A stretch of 32,229 nt of DNA, taken from Actinomycetota bacterium (lineage in GTDB: Bacteria; Actinomycetota; Actinomycetes; S36-B12; UBA5976). The notes under the pieces are model-generated. The model had not been told where the DNA came from. It worked only from the letters and a program-made list of their open reading frames with translations, and searched no databases. Below, piece after piece: positions 29,188-32,229 of the stretch. Positions within the stretch are counted from its first letter, which is position 1; each line of letters starts with the position of its first letter. The DNA lies in the NCBI GenBank assembly GCA_009918005.1, contig RGDC01000007.1, positions 1 to 32,229 of the forward strand. The letters run 5' to 3'. Position numbers and translations under genes: made by a program.

Positions 29188-32100
29188 TGGCTACAACGCT
29201 TGAAACCCTAGTAGTCAAATTACAGGCTGATGTTGCGGATCTCAAAGGCGGATTAGCACAAGCGCAGACTTCTCTCAAAGGCTTGGACTCATCAGTATCT
29301 ACCGCTAGTGCGGGCATGGGTAAGTTTGGATCTAGTCTCAAAAAACTAGCCGGGGTAATGGCGGCTACTTTTGGAGCGCAACAGATAATTCAATTTAGCA
29401 AAGACTCGGTAATGGCTGCTTCTAATATGGCAGAGTCTTTATCAAAAGTCCGAGTAGTGTTCGAAGACGGAGCTGCGGCAGTAGAAAAATGGGCTGCGAG
29501 CGCGGCTACGAACATGGGTATTTCTAATCAAGCCGCTTTAGAAGCAGCTGGAACCTACGGCAATTTATTTCAAGCGTTCGGACTCGGACAAGGTGAGTCA
29601 CAGAAAATGTCTATGTCGCTGGTCCAACTAGCCGGAGATATGGCTTCGTTCAACAACACTAGCATTGATGACGCAATACTTGCGCTGCGATCCGGTCTAT
29701 CAGGAGAAACCGAACCGCTTAAACGATTTGGTGTTGCTCTATCTGACGCTCGATTAAAAGCCGAAGCAGCCGCTATGGGCTTAGGAACTTTTACCGGAAC
29801 ACTTCCACCGGCGATCAAGTCGCAAGCCGCTTATTCGTTGATTATGAAAGATACAACATTGGCGCAAGGCGATTATGCCCGGACCGCAGACGGAACCGCA
29901 AACACAATGAAGACTATGCAAGCGCAGTTTGCTGACGCGAAAGTAGCGCTCGGAGAAGCGCTTATGCCGGCATTTCGGGGATTACTGGGAGTATTAAAGT
30001 TAATTATTCCTATGCTAAAGGCGCTCGGCAATTTCTTTAAGAATAATCAAGATGAAATTAAAGCCTTCGCAATAGCGGTAGGTATTGGATCCGTAGCGTG
30101 GGGTATCTATACAGTAGCGGTAAAGAGAGCTGAGATAGCGCAGAAGTTATTGAACCTAGCGCAAAAAATGAACCCTATTGGCTTGATTGTGATAGCAGTA
30201 GGCTTGCTCGCAGCTGGACTCGTAAAGTTATGGAAAAATAGCGAGACATTCCGTAATGTGGTTTTATCGGTAGCCAAGGCTGCGATTAAGGCTTTTGCTT
30301 CTGTAATACCTATGGTCGGTCAAGTCTTCGAAGCAATTATGAAAATAGTCACCGGACCCATGAGATTATTCTTAGGCGTATTGTCTAAGTTGCCCGGAGT
30401 CGGTAAGTACGCAAAGTCTGGACTTGACTTTATCAATAAAGGATTAGACGGGATCTCTGACTTTGCAGATAAAGCAGCCAAGAAAGCCAATGACTTAATT
30501 AAGACTCTTGACAATGTCGGTAAGGCTAAAGACAAAGCAGATAAGGCTGGATCCAAAGGTAAAGGCAAAGGCGCGGGCAGAGCTGCGGCTGACGGCTTCG
30601 TAGATCCTGCTGCGGCAAAGAAAGCTGCGGCTGCGGAAGAAAAACGCTTAAAGAAATTAGAAGAATACAAAGACAAAGTTCAAGATATCTATAAAGACAT
30701 GAACGAAGTCATAGCCGAAAGCCAAGAGAAAATGGCGGAAGCGGCTAAAGATCGAGATGAAGCAATGGCGGCTGCGCAAGAGCGCTATGCCGATACAGTA
30801 GCGGATCTTAATAAGTCATACAACGAAGCATTGGCGAGCGCTCAGGAAACCTATGATGACGCAGTAGGAGACGCTCGGAAGCGCCATACTCTTGCGCTCG
30901 CAGACATAGCCAAAGATTACGCCAAGAAAACCGAAGAGATCGAGTTCCGCTTACAGGAACGACTCAACGATATTCGTGCGCGAGCTGCCGAGAAGTCTGC
31001 GGATCTTCAACAGAAAGCAGCTGATAAGCAAGCAGACATAATCCGTCAATCAGTAGATCGCTTACGCAGCGCTTTCGCTTCCGGCACCGGGTTCTCAATA
31101 GCCGATATGTTCAAAGACTCCAAGAGCGGTGGCGGCTTATTAGCGGCTATGAAAAAACAACTTACCGCAGCTCGCACACTTCAAGAGAACGCCGCTTATC
31201 TAGCCGGACAAGGCTACTCACAGACCTTTATTGAGCAGGTAGTCAAGGCTGGACCCGAAGCCGGTAATCAAATTGTCGAAGGATTAAAGAACGCGTCACC
31301 GGAGCAGCAAGCTGAGATCCGAGACACCTTCTTGGCTATGGAAGATATCCAAGAGTCCGGATTAGATGTGTTGGCTCGATCTATGAGCAACGGGGCAAAA
31401 CTTGCAACTTCCGAGCTGCGCCGCGCTTACGATAAAGTAGCAGAAGATCTAAAAGACTCATTAGCCGAAGTCGATGCCGAACTCAAAGAAAGCCTTGCTG
31501 ACGCACATGCCGAGTATCGCCGGTCTATGTCTGCGGCTATGGCTGAGTCGCTGGAGCGGACCGCCGAAGCCAAGCGTCAATTAGAAGAAGCCTTAGCGAG
31601 CGCTGCCGAAACGCTAGAAAAGTCTCGACTAGCTGCTAAAAAGAGACTTGACGAAGGATTAGCGGAAGCGCAAAAAACTTTACAAGACGCATTAGTAAAA
31701 GCGCAAAAAGCATACGAAGAAAAGATAGATGAAATTGCTAAAGCAACGGAAAAGAAGTTAGCAGATCTACGGGCTAAATTAGCCGAAATTGCTGACCTTA
31801 TGCGTAAATTAGGAGAAGCGCAAGCAGCTCTTGACGCTATGAAAAAAGCGCCGGTCTATACCCCGCTTCCACCCGGAGTCACTTACGATCCAAACAAGAA
31901 ATTATTTACTGCTGGCGGTAGCGGTGCTGGATCTAGTGGTATTACAACTGACGCAGCAATTAAAAAAGCAGACGCAATAGACCTGCTTTATGAAAAAAGT
32001 GCTACTTATTATGCTGATAAAGCGGCTACTCTAGTGGGAACAACAGGATATACAGGCATGACCGCTGCTGAAATAGAGTCAGAAAGAAGAAGAGAAAGCG

Positions 32101-32229
32101 GCAATAGGTTCCAAATAACAGTAAATGCCGCCACAAACGCGTCACCTTCTTCTATTGCTAATAGTGTAGTAGCAGCACAAAAGTATGGATCCGCAGTTGT
32201 TGTAGGTCGCGGATACGGGCGTGGGGCGG
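29187..32229 (+). CDS. Tape measure protein (3' end outside window)
   Basis: ATG 29187 overlaps the previous stop (TAATG); the frame is open to the end of the window, at least 1014 residues. The N-terminus (LVVKLQADVADLKGGLAQAQ) and KFGSSLKKLAGVMAATFGAQ are typical. Hydrophobic segments lie near residues 290-310 (AFAIAVGIGSVAWGIYTVAV) and 328-348 (NPIGLIVIAVGLLAAGLVKL). Long charged coiled-coil regions lie at about 485-620 and 757-890. It sets tail length and is ejected ahead of the DNA. Confidence 0.93.
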   Translation, partial: MATTLETLVVKLQADVADLKGGLAQAQTSLKGLDSSVSTASAGMGKFGSSLKKLAGVMAATFGAQQIIQFSKDSVMAASNMAESLSKVRVVFEDGAAAVEKWAASAATNMGISNQAALEAAGTYGNLFQAFGLGQGESQKMSMSLVQLAGDMASFNNTSIDDAILALRSGLSGETEPLKRFGVALSDARLKAEAAAMGLGTFTGTLPPAIKSQAAYSLIMKDTTLAQGDYARTADGTANTMKTMQAQFADAKVALGEALMPAFRGLLGVLKLIIPMLKALGNFFKNNQDEIKAFAIAVGIGSVAWGIYTVAVKRAEIAQKLLNLAQKMNPIGLIVIAVGLLAAGLVKLWKNSETFRNVVLSVAKAAIKAFASVIPMVGQVFEAIMKIVTGPMRLFLGVLSKLPGVGKYAKSGLDFINKGLDGISDFADKAAKKANDLIKTLDNVGKAKDKADKAGSKGKGKGAGRAAADGFVDPAAAKKAAAAEEKRLKKLEEYKDKVQDIYKDMNEVIAESQEKMAEAAKDRDEAMAAAQERYADTVADLNKSYNEALASAQETYDDAVGDARKRHTLALADIAKDYAKKTEEIEFRLQERLNDIRARAAEKSADLQQKAADKQADIIRQSVDRLRSAFASGTGFSIADMFKDSKSGGGLLAAMKKQLTAARTLQENAAYLAGQGYSQTFIEQVVKAGPEAGNQIVEGLKNASPEQQAEIRDTFLAMEDIQESGLDVLARSMSNGAKLATSELRRAYDKVAEDLKDSLAEVDAELKESLADAHAEYRRSMSAAMAESLERTAEAKRQLEEALASAAETLEKSRLAAKKRLDEGLAEAQKTLQDALVKAQKAYEEKIDEIAKATEKKLADLRAKLAEIADLMRKLGEAQAALDAMKKAPVYTPLPPGVTYDPNKKLFTAGGSGAGSSGITTDAAIKKADAIDLLYEKSATYYADKAATLVGTTGYTGMTAAEIESERRRESGNRFQITVNAATNASPSSIANSVVAAQKYGSAVVVGRGYGRGA

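Noticed and set aside
1-32229. AGCT sites mostly in CAGCT or AGCTG contexts
   Set aside because: In the part I counted, AGCT was not more frequent than chance, and the context can follow from Ala and Leu codon choices, so I do not claim a separate signal.
1-32229. CRISPR arrays, tRNA genes, insertion sequences
   Set aside because: I looked for regular direct repeats, cloverleaf-type segments and transposase motifs and saw none; genes fill almost the whole window.

Overview
This window is about 32 kb of a tailed, siphovirus-type bacteriophage genome. The host is very probably an actinobacterium. The evidence is a phage-borne WhiB regulator (4918-5244), a GP88-family protein, an actinophage-style secreted transglycosylase and an HK97-type head/tail block of the kind found in actinophages. 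Base composition looks close to balanced (my visual estimate is the mid-40s to about 50% GC), which fits a low- or mid-GC actinobacterium, perhaps aquatic, better than a typical high-GC soil genus; this is inference. Both ends cut genes: the 3' end of an unknown gene at the left and an unfinished tape measure gene at the right. No integrase, tRNA or CRISPR array was seen.

Layout. 1-177: end of an upstream gene and an intrinsic terminator. 193-6047: early/replication region with an HTH protein, DUF6378-like protein, metallophosphoesterase, GP88 protein, a two-gene minus-strand island, a single-strand-annealing-type protein, winged-helix protein, coiled-coil protein, Cas4/RecB-like nuclease, WhiB and a replisome-organiser-like protein. 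6092-10649: many small, tightly overlapping genes, including RusA, a DUF2958 protein, several tiny Cys-rich proteins, a secreted transglycosylase, HNH nuclease, SSB and an excisionase-like HTH protein.

10654-14823 is the most interesting part: five consecutive genes that look like a DNA base hypermodification pathway. They encode a ParB-like protein, a TET/JBP-family 2-oxoglutarate/Fe(II) dioxygenase, an amino acid:DNA transferase-like protein (alpha-glutamyl/putrescinyl thymine pyrophosphorylase group), a fold-type II PLP enzyme and a P-loop kinase. The inferred logic is hydroxylation of a base methyl group in DNA, phosphorylation, displacement by an amino-containing group, then tailoring. 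No cytosine methyltransferase is seen here, so thymine is a reasonable substrate, but this is unproven.

14828-32229 is the late region: small and large terminase (overlapping by 131 nt), three structural/fibre-type genes, portal, MuF-like protein, a protease-scaffold fusion, a major capsid protein whose frame is broken near 24675, head-tail connector genes, major tail protein, tail assembly chaperones joined by a CCCAAAA slippery site, an HK97 gp10-like protein and the tape measure protein. Terminator-like hairpins follow the capsid and tail tube genes.

At DNA level, GATC is several-fold more common than chance in the stretches I counted, and GCTGG is frequent on the plus strand while its complement CCAGC is nearly absent.
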